Below, piece by piece: positions 13,501-27,688 of a stretch of DNA of 64,000 nt (within the stretch, counting starts at the first letter, position 1; the number at the start of each line of letters is the position of its first letter). The notes under the pieces were generated by a model. It worked only from the letters and a program-made list of their open reading frames with translations, was not told the origin of the DNA and did not search any database. Source of the DNA: Siphonodentalium dalli (lineage: Eukaryota; Mollusca; Scaphopoda; Gadilida; Siphonodentaliidae). The stretch spans positions 181,258,011 to 181,322,010 of the forward strand of contig CP136064.1 in NCBI GenBank assembly GCA_032622095.1, written 5' to 3'. The position numbers and the translations under genes were made by a program.

Positions 13501-16500
13501 ATGTAATAAACTGGGATAATGATATACTACATATAGTATTTTGGAGGTGTGTGAAGTTGGTTTGACATTGGACGTTGGACGTTGGACGTTCAACAAAAAC
13601 GATATAAAATCCGGATATTTCCAGATGAAAATTAGTGTGAAGTTGGTTTGACATTGGACGTTGGACGTTCAACAAAAACGATATAAAATCCGCATATTTC
13701 CAGATGAAAATTACTGTGAAGTTGGTTTGACATTGGACGTTCAACAACAACGATCTTAAAACCGCTTATTTGCAGCTGAATCGAATCGCACATATATAGG
13801 CACAGGTAGAACCGCTTTGTTTCGGTCCAAGCGGTATTGCGTGGGAATAATCTATGCTCCATAGGATTTCCCTACTGAAATTTCAAGGTTATTGATCCAC
13901 TGGTTTTGCCTCTACCCTCTGCATTCACGGCGAACTTTAGACAGAATTTTCTAAGTCGAACGTCCATTTGTTTACCTTTCGAAAGACATTCAAACAGACA
14001 TTCAAATATATGTTTCTGGCCCAATTATAGGGCCCGTTTCGGGTGCCATGGGCGTACCCGGATGTGTAACGAATGAAAATCATCGGCATATCATAATGCT
14101 TGCAGTTTGTGAGATAATGGGGGTGATCAAATATTTGGGAATATCGCTGTGAAGTTGGACGGACGTTGGACGTTCGTGGACATTCGCGACACGGTCTGTT
14201 TTCAATGAAATACCATAGACTCGCATTTGTTGATATGACTAACAGCTGCCTTGTGCCCACACAACTCTTATTTAAAAAAATCACCCTCCTTGCAAACATA
14301 TTTCCATGCAAATAATCAAATTGTTGAATGTCCACGAACGTCCAACGTCCGTCTAACTTCACAGCACAATTTCCACAAAAAAAAAAAAACGCAGTTTCCA
14401 GTTTGCACAAGGAGACTTCTCTAGACCTAATTCGCGCTCTCCAGTTCACAAATTTTAAACTTTTATTTTTTTACATAATTTTCCGAATGTTCCTTTCCCC
14501 TTTGAAAAACATTCAAACTGAAATTCAAATGTGTACACAGGTAGAACCGCTCTGTTTCGGTCCAAGCGGTATTGCGTGGGAATAATCTATGCTCCATAGG
14601 ATTTCCCTACTGAAATTTCAAGGTTATTGATCCACTGGTTTTGCCTCTACCCTCTGCACTCACGGCGAACTTTAGACAGAATTTTCTAAGTCGAACGTCC
14701 ATTTGTTTACCTTTCGAAAGACATTCAAACAGACATTCAAATATATGTTTCTGGCCCAATTATAGGGCCCGTTTCGGGTGCCATGGGCGTACCCGGATGT
14801 GTAACGAATGAAAATCATCGGCATATCATAATGCTTGCAGTTTGTGAGATAATGGGGGTGATCAAATATTTGGGAATATCGCTGTGAAGTTGGACGGACG
14901 TTGGACGTTCGTGGACATTCGCGACACGGTCTGTTTTCAATGAAATACCATAGACTCGCATTTGTTGATATGACTAACAGCTGCCTTGAGCCCACACAAC
15001 TCTTATTTAAAAAAATCACCCTCCTTGCAAACATATTTCCATGCAAATAATCAAATTGTTGAATGTCCACGAACGTCCAACGTCCGTCTAACTTCACAGC
15101 ACAATTTCCAAAAAAAAAAAAACGCAGTTTCCAGTTTGCACCAGGAGACTTCTCTTGACCTAATTCGCGCTCTCAAACAGACAAATTAAAAAAAAAAATT
15201 TAAGACAATTTTCCGAATGTTTTTTACTTTGAAAAACATTGGACGTTGGACGTTCAACACTGTAGATCTAAAATGGGGTTACCGGCAGGTGACTCGAATC
15301 GCACATATATAGGCACAGGTAGAACCGCTTTGTTTCGGTCCAAGCGGTATTGCGTGGGAATAAGCTATGCTCCATAGGATTTCCCTACCGAAATTTCAAG
15401 GTTATTGATCCACTGGTTTTGCCTCTACCCTCTGCACTCACGGCGAACTTTAGACAGAACTTTCTAAGTCGAACGTCCATTTGTTTACCTTTCGAAAGAC
15501 ATTCAAACAGACATTCAAATATATGCTTCTGTCCCAATTATAGGGCCCGTTTCGGGTGCCATGGGCGTACCCGGATGTGTAACGAATGAAAATCATCGGC
15601 ATATCATAATGCTTGCAGTTTGTGAGATAATGGGGGTGATCAAATATTTGGGAATATCGCTGTGAAGTTGGACGGACGTTGGACGTTCGTGGACATTCGC
15701 GACACGGTCTGTTTTCAATGAAATACCATAGACTCGCATTTGTTGATATGACTAACAGCTGCCTTGTGCCCACACAACTCTTATTTAAAAAAATCACCCT
15801 CCTTGCAAACATATTTCCATGCAAATAATCAAATTGTTGAATGTCCACGAACGTCCAACGTCCGTCTAACTTCACAGCACAATTTCCACAAAAAAAAAAA
15901 AACGCAGTTTCCAGTTTGCACAAGGAGACTTCTCTAGACCTAATTCGCGCTCTCCAGTTCACAAATTTTAAACTTTTATTTTTTTACATAATTTTCCGAA
16001 TGTTCCTTTCCCCTTTGAAAAACATTCAAACTGAAATTCAAATGTGTACACAGGTAGAACCGCTCTGTTTCGGTCCAAGCGGTATTGCGTGGGAATAATC
16101 TATGCTCCATAGGATTTCCCTACTGAAATTTCAAGGTTATTGATCCACTGGTTTTGCCTCTACCCTCTGCACTCACGGCGAACTTTAGACAGAATTTTCT
16201 AAGTCGAACGTCCATTTGTTTACCTTTCGAAAGACATTCAAACAGACATTCAAATATATGCTTCTGGCCCAATTATAGGGCCCGTTTCGGGTGCCATGGG
16301 CGTACCCGGATGTGTAACGAATGAAAATCATCGGCATATCATAATGCTTGCAGTTTGTGAGATAATGGGGGTGATCAAATATTTGGGAATATCGCTGTGA
16401 AGTTGGACGGACGTTGGACGTTCGTGGACATTCGCGACACGGTCTGTTTTCAATGAAATACCATAGACTCGCATTTGTTGATATGACTAACAGCTGCCTT

Positions 16501-19500
16501 GTGCCCACACAACTCTTATTTAAAAAAATCACCCTCCTTGCAAACATATTTCCATGCAAATAATCAAATTGTTGAATGTCCACGAACGTCCAACGTCCGT
16601 CTAACTTCACAGCACAATTTCCACAAAAAAAAAAAAAAACGCAGTTTCCAGTTTGCACAAGGAGACTTCTCTAGACCTAATTCGCGCTCTCCAGTTCACA
16701 AATTTTAAACTTTTATTTTTTTACATAATTTTCCGAATGTTCCTTTCCCCTTTGAAAAACATTCAAACTGAAATTCAAATGTGTACACAGGTAGAACCGC
16801 TCTGTTTCGGTCCAAGCGGTATTGCGTGGGAATAATCTATGCTCCATAGGATTTCCCTACTGAAATTTCAAGGTTATTGATCCACTGGTTTTGCCTCTAC
16901 CCTCTGCACTCACGGCGAACTTTAGACAGAATTTTCTAAGTCGAACGTCCATTTGTTTACCTTTCGAAAGACATTCAAACAGACATTCAAATATATGCTT
17001 CTGGCCCAATTATAGGGCCCGTTTCGGGTGCCATGGGCGTACCCGGATGTGTAACGAATGAAAATCATCGGCATATCATAATGCTTGCAGTTTGTGAGAT
17101 AATGGGGGTGATCAAATATTTGGGAATATCGCTGTGAAGTTGGACGGACGTTGGACGTTCGTGGACATTCGCGACACGGTCTGTTTTCAATGAAATACCA
17201 TAGACTCGCATTTGTTGATATGACTAACAGCTGCCTTGTACCCACACAACTCTTATTTAAAAAAATCACCCTCCTTGCAAACATATTTCCATGCAAATAA
17301 TCAAATTGTTGAATGTCCACGAACGTCCAACGTCCGTCCAACTTCACAGCGATATTCCCAAATATTTGATCACCCCCATTATCTCACAAACTGCAAGCAT
17401 TATGATATGCCGATGATTTTCATTCGTTACACATCCGGGTACGCCCATGGCACCCGAAACGGGCCCTATAATTGGGCCAGAAACATATATTTGAATGTCT
17501 GTTTGAATGTCTTTCGAAAGGTAAACAAATGGACGTTCGACTTAGAAAATTCTGTCTAAAGTTCGCCGTGAGTGCAGAGGGTAGAGGCAAAACCAGTGGA
17601 TCAATAACCTTGAAATTTCAGTAGGGAAATCCTATGGAGCATAGATTATTCCCACGCAATACCGCTTGGACCGAAACAGAGCGGTTCCACCTGTGTACAC
17701 ATTTGAATTTCAGTTTGAATGTTTTTCAAAGGGGAAAGGAACATTCGGAAAATTATGTAAAAAAATAAAAGTTTAAAATTTGTGAACTGGAGAGCGCGAA
17801 TTAGGTCTAGAGAAGTCTCCTTGTGCAAACTGGAAACTGCGTTTTTTTTTTTTTTTGTGGAAATTGTGCTGTGAAGTTAGACGGACGTTGGACGTTCGTG
17901 GACATTCAACAATTTGATTATTTGCATGGAAATATGTTTGCAAGGAGGGTGATTTTTTTTAATAAGAGTTGTGTGGGCACAAGGCAGCTGTTAGTCATAT
18001 CAACAAATGCGAGTCTATGGTATTTCATTGAAAACAGACCGTGTCGCGAATGTCCACGAACGTCCAACGTCCGTCCAACTTCACAGCGATATTCCCAAAT
18101 ATTTGATCACCCCCATTATCTCACAAACTGCAAGCATTATGATATGCCGATGATTTTCATTCGTTACACATCCGGGTACGCCCATGGCACCCGAAACGGG
18201 CCCTATAATTGGGCCAGAAACATATATTTGAATGTCTGTTTGAATGTCTTTCGAAAGGTAAACAAATGGACGTTCGACTTAGAAAATTCTGTCTAAAGTT
18301 CGCCGTGAGTGCAGAGGGTAGAGGCAAAACCAGTGGATCAATAACCTTGAAATTTCGGTAGGGAAATCCTATGGAGCATAGCTTATTCCCACGCAATACC
18401 GCTTGGACCGAAACAAAGCGGTTCTACCTGTGCCTATATATGTGCGATTCGAGTCACCTGCCGGTAACCCCATTTTAGATCCACAGTGTTGAACGTCCAA
18501 CGTCCAATGTTTTTCAAAGTAAAAAACATTCGGAAAATTGTCTTAATTTTTGTTTTTTAATTTGTCTGTTTGAGAGCGCGAATTAGGTCAAGAGAAGTCT
18601 CCTGGTGCAAACTGGAAACTGCGTTTTTTTTTTTTTTTGGAAATTGTGCTGTGAAGTTAGACGGACGTTGGACGTTCGTGGACATTCAACAATTTGATTA
18701 TTTGCATGGAAATATGTTTGCAAGGAGGGTGATTTTTTTAAATAAGAGTTGTGTGGGCACAAGGCAGCTGTTAGTCATATCAACAAATGCGAGTCTATGG
18801 TATTTCATTGAAAACAGACCGTGTCGCGAATGTCCACGAACGTCCAACGTCCGTCCAACTTCACAGCGATATTCCCAAATATTTGATCACCCCCATTATC
18901 TCACAAACTGCAAGCATTATGATATGCCGATGATTTTCATTCGTTACACATCCGGGTACGCCCATGGCACCCGAAACGGGCCCTATAATTGGGCCAGAAA
19001 CATATATTTGAATGTCTGTTTGAATGTCTTTCGAAAGGTAAACAAATGGACGTTCGACTTAAAAATTCTGTCTAATGTTCGCCGTGAGTGCAGAGGGTAG
19101 AGGCAAAACCAGTGGATCAATAACCTTGAAATTTCAGTAGGGAAATCCTATGGAGCATAGATTATTCCCACGCAATACCGCTTGGACCGAAACAGAGCGG
19201 TTCTACCTGTGTACACATTTGAATTTCAGTTTGAATGTTTTTCAAAGGGGAAAGGAACATTCGGAAAATTATGTAAAAAAATAAAAGTTTAAAATTTGTG
19301 AACTGGAGAGCGCGAATTAGGTCTAGAGAAGTCTCCTTGTGCAAACTGGAAACTGCGTTTTTTTTTTTGTGGAAATTGTGCTGTGAAGTTAGACGGACGT
19401 TGGACGTTCGTGGACATTCAACAATTTGATTATTTGCATGGAAATATGTTTGCAAGGAGGGTGATTTTTTTAAATAAGAGTTGTGTGGGCACAAGGCAGC

Positions 19501-22500
19501 TGTTAGTCATATCAACAAATGCGAGTCTATGGTATTTCATTGAAAACAGACCGTGTCGCGAATGTCCACGAACGTCCAACGTCCGTCCAACTTCACAGCG
19601 ATATTCCCAAATATTTGATCACCCCCATTATCTCACAAACTGCAAGCATTATGATATGCCGATGATTTTCATTCGTTACACATCCGGGTACGCCCATGGC
19701 ACCCGAAACGGGCCCTATAATTGGGCCAGAAACATATATTTGAATGTCTGTTTGAATGTCTTTCGAAAGGTAAACAAATGGACGTTCGACTTAGAAAATT
19801 CTGTCTAAAGTTCGCCGTGAGTGCAGAGGGTAGAGGCAAAACCAGTGGATCAATAACCTTGAAATTTCAGTAGGGAAATCCTATGGAGCATAGATTATTC
19901 CCACGCAATACCGCTTGGACCGAAACAGAGCGGTTCTACCTGTGTACACATTTGAATTTCAGTTTGAATGTTTTTCAAAGGGGAAAGGAACATTCGGAAA
20001 ATTATGTAAAAAAATAAAAGTTTAAAATTTGTGAACTGGAGAGCGCGAATTAGGTCTAGAGAAGTCTCCTTGTGCAAACTGGAAACTGCGTTTTTTTTTT
20101 TTTTGTGGAAATTGTGCTGTGAAGTTAGACGGACGTTGGACGTTCGTGGACATTCAACAATTTGATTATTTGCATGGAAATATGTTTGCAAGGAGGGTGA
20201 TTTTTTTAAATAAGAGTTGTGTGGGCACAAGGCAGCTGTTAGTCATATCAACAAATGCGAGTCTATGGTATTTCATTGAAAACAGACCGTGTCGCGAATG
20301 TCCACGAACGTCCAACGTCCGTCCAACTTCACAGCGATATTCCCAAATATTTGATCACCCCCATTATCTCACAAACAAAAATTCTGTCTAAAGTTCGCCG
20401 TGAATGCAGAGGGTAGAGGCAAAACCAGTGGATCAATAACCTTGAAATTTCGGTAGGGAAATCCTATGGAGCATAGATTATTCCCACGCAATACCGCTTG
20501 GACCGAAACAAAGCGGTTCTACCTGTGCCTATATATGTGCGATTCGATTCAGCTGCAAATAAGCGGTTTTAAGATCGTTGTTGTTGAACGTCCAATGTCA
20601 AACCAACTTCACAGTAATTTTCATCTGGAAATATGCGGATTTTATATCGTTTTTGTTGAACGTCCAACGTCCAATGTCAAACCAACTTCACACTAATTTT
20701 CATCTGGAAATATCCGGATTTTATATCGTTTTTGTTGAACGTCCAACGTCCAACGTCCAATGTCAAACCAACTTCACACACCTGTATTTTGGCAGTTACG
20801 AACATAGGCTATACTATTTTTCAAACAAGATGATACCTCATTTGTGTCCAAACTCACAGTTGTTTGCTCTAACATTCTGACCAAAGTTGTCAGTCGAAGA
20901 CTCGAAGGATTCTCCTAGATGTGTGGAACCCCCCGACTAGCAACTTTAGACTGATTGTTATAGAAAACTACTGAGTATTTCCGAGCAGATATGGTATCAA
21001 TAACCTATCATATATGCATAATATTGTATGTTTTGTGTCGGTTCCTCATATATTGGCTGCGGACACACGTACAGCAGTTGCGATGGCATAGTAGGTGTGA
21101 CAATTTATTATGGTGGAGTTTGGTGACAAGTGGTTGTCATATAATATGCCATAGCTAGCCATGTCGCCCGCTGCATATTCGCTCCAAAGTTCGTTATAAT
21201 CAGCCTTTTTCTTGTTTTTTGGTCCTTATATAGTTCGCTTTGTTTACTCAATGTACTTTCTCTGAGCTGCATTTCCTCCAAAATAGTTCCGACACAGCTT
21301 CATTGGACCACATGATAATATATATATAGCGGAATTATGCGTAGAACTAAACGTCGCAAAATAAAAAAAAAAAATCGGGGAACTGTCTTAATACGCATGA
21401 AAATAATTTAAGTGCATAAACATGAATTGATATAATATCAACAAAACATACTACGTTCATGATATGTGAGTGAATGAGGGATTGCCACGGTCAAACACGT
21501 GTCTGGACGATCGATCGTGCAATTATATATATCGCAGAGAATACAATGTAGCAAAACGTAATGAGTAGAGATCAACCTTGGTGAAACGCAATGGGTTAAT
21601 TGGTCGAGTCGACTCATTGTGCGGAAACTCAGCGCGCAACATGGCTAGCTATGGCACATAAATATGACGACCAATTGTCACCAATCTCACCATACTAAAT
21701 TGTCACACCTACTATTCCATCGCTACTGTGGTACGTGTGTCCGCAGCCATTAGAGACCTTTCGCAAAACTCACGTTTACGATTACGGATACGGATAGGGT
21801 ACTACGTCACCAACATTTGTGTACTTTCTAATCGTTGTCGTATTTTACTATCCGTAATAACGGTTACTATTTCATGGTTTCTAATAAACTCATATAACAC
21901 CTGAAATTTATTTTCTGCAATATATTACTTTACTCCGTTCGAGACTGTATATGTATATCATGTAAACCATCAAGTTATATTGAGCTACGACCTCGGTGTG
22001 CTGTTAAGATTGGCAATCACTCTATTCGTCGTCGTGAATCTCGAGCTTCCCGCGAAATAAGATAGCTAGTCACAACGGATAGTCATCGCTGGCTGCTGGC
22101 TGGCTTTGCAGTAATAGAAGTGCACTATGAAACCAGTCGGCAAAAAATACCCGGCTGACATGGATTTGGTGTTACTAAACGAATATTTCGCACACCAACC
22201 GACATCAACAGAGCTCAGCAGTCTCTGTCAGGATTGTTCTTTGCATTTATTTTAAATTAAAAAAACATAACTCGCACAAATGCGGCATTTAAAGGTACTC
22301 AATCCGATTAGATGTCCCCATATCATCAGATTCCAACAACAACATTTTTTTTAAATGCCGCTTCTGTTATCAGAATCGAGTAATTGCCCAAAATTAATGC
22401 TAACCACAGTCAACTGTAGTATAAAATTGCCCAAAACCTGTTATTTATTTGTCAAATATCTGACACACAAAAAAGCCAATAAACCTTCTACTTTGTTTCG

Positions 22501-25500
22501 ATTTGTTAGTACCAAATCAGAAGTGATGCATATCAGCGAGCACATCAACCTTATGTCCGATTTCCTAAACCCAAAGAGGTGATATATAGGCCTGTGAAGC
22601 CGAAATCGCATTGACATCAAATTGCGGACTGGAAGGGTCTTGAAGTGGTGGCGTCGTGGTTGATGTGATGTCCAAATTCAGGAACCCATCTTCACCCATC
22701 AGCATAACGTCTATAAGGTCATCCATGATAACAACGAACTGAATTTCCACCACATATATATGACCTGGCATTTATAACTGTATTGCCACAATATATCACG
22801 AGAATCCCGGGTAGTAGGTTGTGACTGGTCGAACTGTTGACAATAAACAGGTCATGATTATCGCATTGTTGAAAATGAGACAAAAAGTGAAGTATTAAGG
22901 GACTGTATACCAAACACACGCTTTGAGTTGTAAACGTGGTACGAAATAATAATGGTACGTGTTCGTCAAAACTCTTATGCGTAGTCGTTTTGCGAAAGGA
23001 CTTTTTGGCCATACGGATAGACTTACGACTACGAATAGCTATCCGTATTCGTAATCGTAAACGTGATGATGCGAAAGGTCTCTATTATGTGTTTGTATAC
23101 GTTTGCACATTTTGAATGCGTGGTACTCACCAACCTCGAAACCACGTGATTCCCCACCGTGTATCTGATTTGTATGATCACTCATCTACACGGACGACTC
23201 ACCGTGGCTCACAACTTCGTCGATTCCAAGACCAGATTCCCGGGACATGAACCCTAGAGTTATAAATATCACCATGCCGGAGAACAAGCTTGTGAAAGCG
23301 TCCATAAACATAATCGTGATGGCATCTCTGGAATTGAATGATGTTATGATATCCCTTCCTAAATACACATAGTATACACGAACACATGCACATTTTAGAC
23401 AGGTTCAACCACACGTACGTGTAACTTGTAGCATGTGTTGCTATGATGCTGCCAGGGAGACGCACATGGTGGGAACAACTGTTGGCCAGATGATTTTACG
23501 GCGTCCGTACACGTTTTATAGAAATATGCCAATGCATATAGCGAGACTTGTAAATAATAATAGTCGATGGCGACAACAAGCGATCACGGTTCGACCAGCG
23601 ATACGGTCCATTTGGTGAAATATCTGCCTGCTCAGCGTTGTTAGCTCATTCGGTGATCAGTAGATTGGATTATTCATCTTCGCTACAAGTTTCGTACAAG
23701 TTTGGAGACAAAATGTCTAAACGGTTTGACCGCGTATGTGTAGGCGAAATGATCAAATGAGTCATGTGACCACCGTTCATAATGGCAACACACGTTACAC
23801 GTACGTTTGGCTGAACCTGTCTATTTACATACACCCAATGTTGCTCTCAATATTACCACATATAGAGTTACTATAGCGACACCCGCTGACTCAATTACAA
23901 ACTAATAATGCCAACAACAAAATTTCCCAGAAGTCACTTAAACTTCTTCAACTTCAACTTGTTATTCAGTCTTTAAACATGGATGCATATATAGACTGTA
24001 TATGTTCAAAACAGATTTGCAATTATAAATGAATCACGTGATATAGGACAAATCTGTCCAAGAAACCCACCGATGGCACAATTAACCTGTTCCCCAACGG
24101 TAATGTTCAAGAACTATCACCACCAGAGGGCCTGGACTCTACCCTCCGTCGCTTTCCATGAACGGTGATTCCATGAATCCATGGTGCAATCACTGCACAA
24201 AAACGACCCCCCCCCCCGAATATGTAATATTTACACATAATATAGATGAATTACTATTGACTGATTTTAACGTCATACCCTATTTAATTTGTAGAACTTC
24301 AGGCCTAAATACTATCAGTCGTTTTTAAAGGTGATTTGTCTCTTCTTGACCACAATTACAACAACAGCAACATATTTTTTAAAAATAAAAACCAAACAAT
24401 CAATACCATAAATACCCTTTCACGTCAACAAAACTGAAGATTGGGTATATTATTTGTCTATAAAGGCATGATACAGTGGTATATTCCTGGACAAAATATT
24501 TAACTCGAAATGACACATTGTCACGACAGAGTGCTACCAAGATAGAGTTATCCCTTTTGCTGCTCTCCGAACGTTTCCACGAGATCGCCTGACGTTTCTG
24601 TTCTAAAAATACCCACACAAAAAAACAGTCCCGAGACGTTGTATGTATTATACTACAAAATATCGAAATAGGACGCAATATTAATTGATAGAAGCGTTTC
24701 CGGACAGGTCTCTTCGATTCATTTTTATTATTTTATACCCCCGAAACTATATAAAACATGTGATAGGAAGATATACACTATCTGTAAGTGTTACATGAAA
24801 GTCTTAATATTTTAAACCACCAATAAGAGGATAATATCAATAAAATATCTACTTCATCGTCAAAATCATATACTATTATTGAACTGATACCGCCCATTGA
24901 ACCTTCGGATTACGTGTACCTAATTTGGAAAGGACGATATAATTATAGATAGATAATTATCGACTTTATATTTTCTGAACAAACTTGCTAAAATTCGCCA
25001 CCTGTTTTCAATGTTTCGCACAGAAGTCAGACACATGCTCTCTGTATTTGGAATAGACTGAATATATGCTGAATAAATGCCAGTCCACCTGTTCTAAACA
25101 CTGTGCCTTGAATAGGTCTTTCGTTGGAATATGAAGTCCATTCCATATAAACATTTTAACGTATTTAAAGGTACTCAATCCGATCAGACGGTCCCCATAT
25201 CATCAAGATACAACAGCAACAACATTTCTTCGAAATATGCTTATTCGATTAATTGCAACAAAATAATGATAACCACTGTCAACTGTGGTATCAAATTTTC
25301 CAAAACGTGTTATTTATCAACATTTTGTTCAACGAAATGTGGCCGTATTATCACTTCAGTATCACGAAATTTTAGAGTTGTACCTCTTGATTTTAGAGCT
25401 ATCCATCTTCATCCGCAATTTTGTCCGAGACCGTCCGTTTGACGACGTTTTTCTGAGCCACAAATAATTGCACATCTCGAGAAATAACAAACTTCTAAAA

Positions 25501-27644
25501 TCGATATCTGATCACTCTGATCTTTGATGGGTGGGTTCCTTGACTCGAATCAAATATTTTTTACCCCCGAAGCCAAAGAAATAGTAATTTTGGAGCGTTA
25601 GTTCGGATTATACATCTTTAACGTCTTATTTTGATCCCCAGAACCAGACCGGGGTGTCGCAAGAGAGAACATAATTTTAGGATTAACACATCATGTGGCT
25701 TTAAGCGGACATGGTTCATTCCAGCTTCCACATTTTTTCTACGTACATATAATTTGGAAGAAAGTATAAGATAGGTTGACAAATACACGAAATATTGATA
25801 TACCGGCTTCATGTGCTCTGAAAAATACTTACCCCTGGTCACAGACATTTTCCAGCTGTTCTCACATGAGTGAAATAAACGCTCTTTATTTCTAACATAT
25901 CAGAAATTGACTAAGACGGAACGCTATTATTTGTTCCATGTCGTGCTAACAGTTGTTTATTTTTTGTTTAGGACCCAAACATCGTGTTCAAAGTTGTATT
26001 TGTAAGATTAGCTTAGATTAGATTTATTGACAGATGCAGAGGCCGATGTCAAAACAATTACATAAATAACATGTGATTATAAGAATAGTAACATACATAT
26101 ATTAATGTTCAATGTTTGGTGATTCACACCGTATATATGTAAAACGTATTGGACCAGGTTACACACTGTGTAGGAACTGTTACATCTGAAGTCGTTCTAT
26201 CGCCGGTATTGTGATGGTTCTTGACTGATTTGTTACGGTTCCTTATGATTAAAAACAAGCAGTCGCAGAAGGCGGATCCCCCGCTGAAATGTGCAGTTGG
26301 GGAAGTGCATTCTGCTTCTGGAAAAATTTCAGTCAGCGTACAAACCTGGTCACAGTACTGAAACTGCATTGTTGTGTATCACTTCAGACCTTCTTCTTGC
26401 CAGTGATGATAACAAGTTTTCACTAGTATCCCTGCTTGACATGAGCGCAGCTTTCGATACTCTTGATCACGAAATACTGTTGAAGCGATTGGAAATTTCT
26501 TTTGGGATATCTGACAGCGCGCTCAAGTGGTTCGGTTCATATCTCTCTAATCGTGTTCAGAGGATTCAAATTGGCAGTGCGTTTTCCAAAACCTTTCATC
26601 TGCAATATGGAGTCCCTCAGGGATCTGTCCTGGGGCCTGTCTTGTACTTAATCTACACCAAACCACTTGGTGAGATCATCAGGCGACACAGTGTCTCTGC
26701 GCAATTGTATGCTGATGATACACAGCTTTACATTTCTGGTGATAACCCCTATTTTCTTCTCACTGTAATGGAAAACTGCATCGGTTCTGTTAAATCGTGG
26801 ATGTTGGCTAATAAACTAAAATTAAATAGTGACAAAACTGAAGTAATGTGGGTGTCTAAGCCGTCATACATAGAAAAGGTGGGCATAGATGTTATGACTA
26901 TTGATGGTAACCAAGTTTATTTCTCAGATGGCGCGAAGAACCTTGGAGTATTTTTGGATAGATCACTCTCTATGACATCACATATTAGCCAGATATGCAA
27001 GACAATATACATTGAACTTCGAAAACTGGGTCAAATGAGGAAATACATAAACACTGACTCAGCTAAAAAAAACTTGCTTCATCTCTGATTCTCAGTCGAC
27101 TTGACTATTGCAACTCTCTTTTGGCTGGTATACCACCTATCCAAATTACCAGGCTTCAGCGTCTGCAACACACTGCTGCAAGGATAGTTCTGTGTCGTAA
27201 AAGATCTGACGACACAGATGAAATGTTGCAAGAACTACATTGGCTGCCTGTGACAGATAGGATTATTTATAAACTTGTTACATATGCATATCAAGCAACT
27301 CATGACCCAAAATCTCTTCCAGCATACTTCAGTGATATCCTTGTTCAGTATGTCCCACACCGATCACTTCGTTCAGAGGACAAACTTCTTTTGACACCAT
27401 CTGGTGCTAATTTGATCACGGTTGGCTACCGATCTTTCAAAGTAACATGCGCAAATGCATGGAATCCTCTGCCATTGAACATAAAAGAGTCACCATCTCT
27501 TGACGACTTTAAAAAGTCATTGAAAACTTACTTGTTTGCGCGGCGTTTCAGAAAGTGACTTTGATATTGTGTATATTTATATTTCTTGTTTATGTTTATG
27601 TCAAGCGCTTAGGGCCCGCTTATTGGGGATAAGCGCTATACAAA

Positions 27645-27688
<44 letters not shown>

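Larger units (their letters stand above)
13545..20783. mobile_element. 7.2-kb foldback transposon-like element with 9-bp target-site duplication
   Basis: The whole interval is a near-palindrome. It begins AGGTGTGTGAAGTTGG and ends CCAACTTCACACACCT, and is flanked on both sides by the identical 9-mer GTATTTTGG (13,536-13,544 and 20,784-20,792). Arms are about 3.6 and 3.5 kb, joined by a 140-bp spacer. Each arm holds an outer minisatellite and five ~735-778-bp subunits, nearly identical within and between arms. The right arm is ~153 bp shorter because its outermost subunit lacks about 150 bp near 20,377. Long, internally repeated inverted arms are the hallmark of foldback elements; 9-bp duplications fit FB or Mutator-like transposases. 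No transposase is encoded, so it is non-autonomous. It lies in the SLC6 intron between the TM8 and TM7 exons. Confidence 0.88.

Noticed and set aside
13937-20391. Repeated 141-176-codon ORFs on opposite strands in each foldback arm
   Set aside because: They exist because the ~740-bp subunit is copied; ORF positions follow the repeat, include the GGACGTT minisatellite, start at different codons and have no protein motif.
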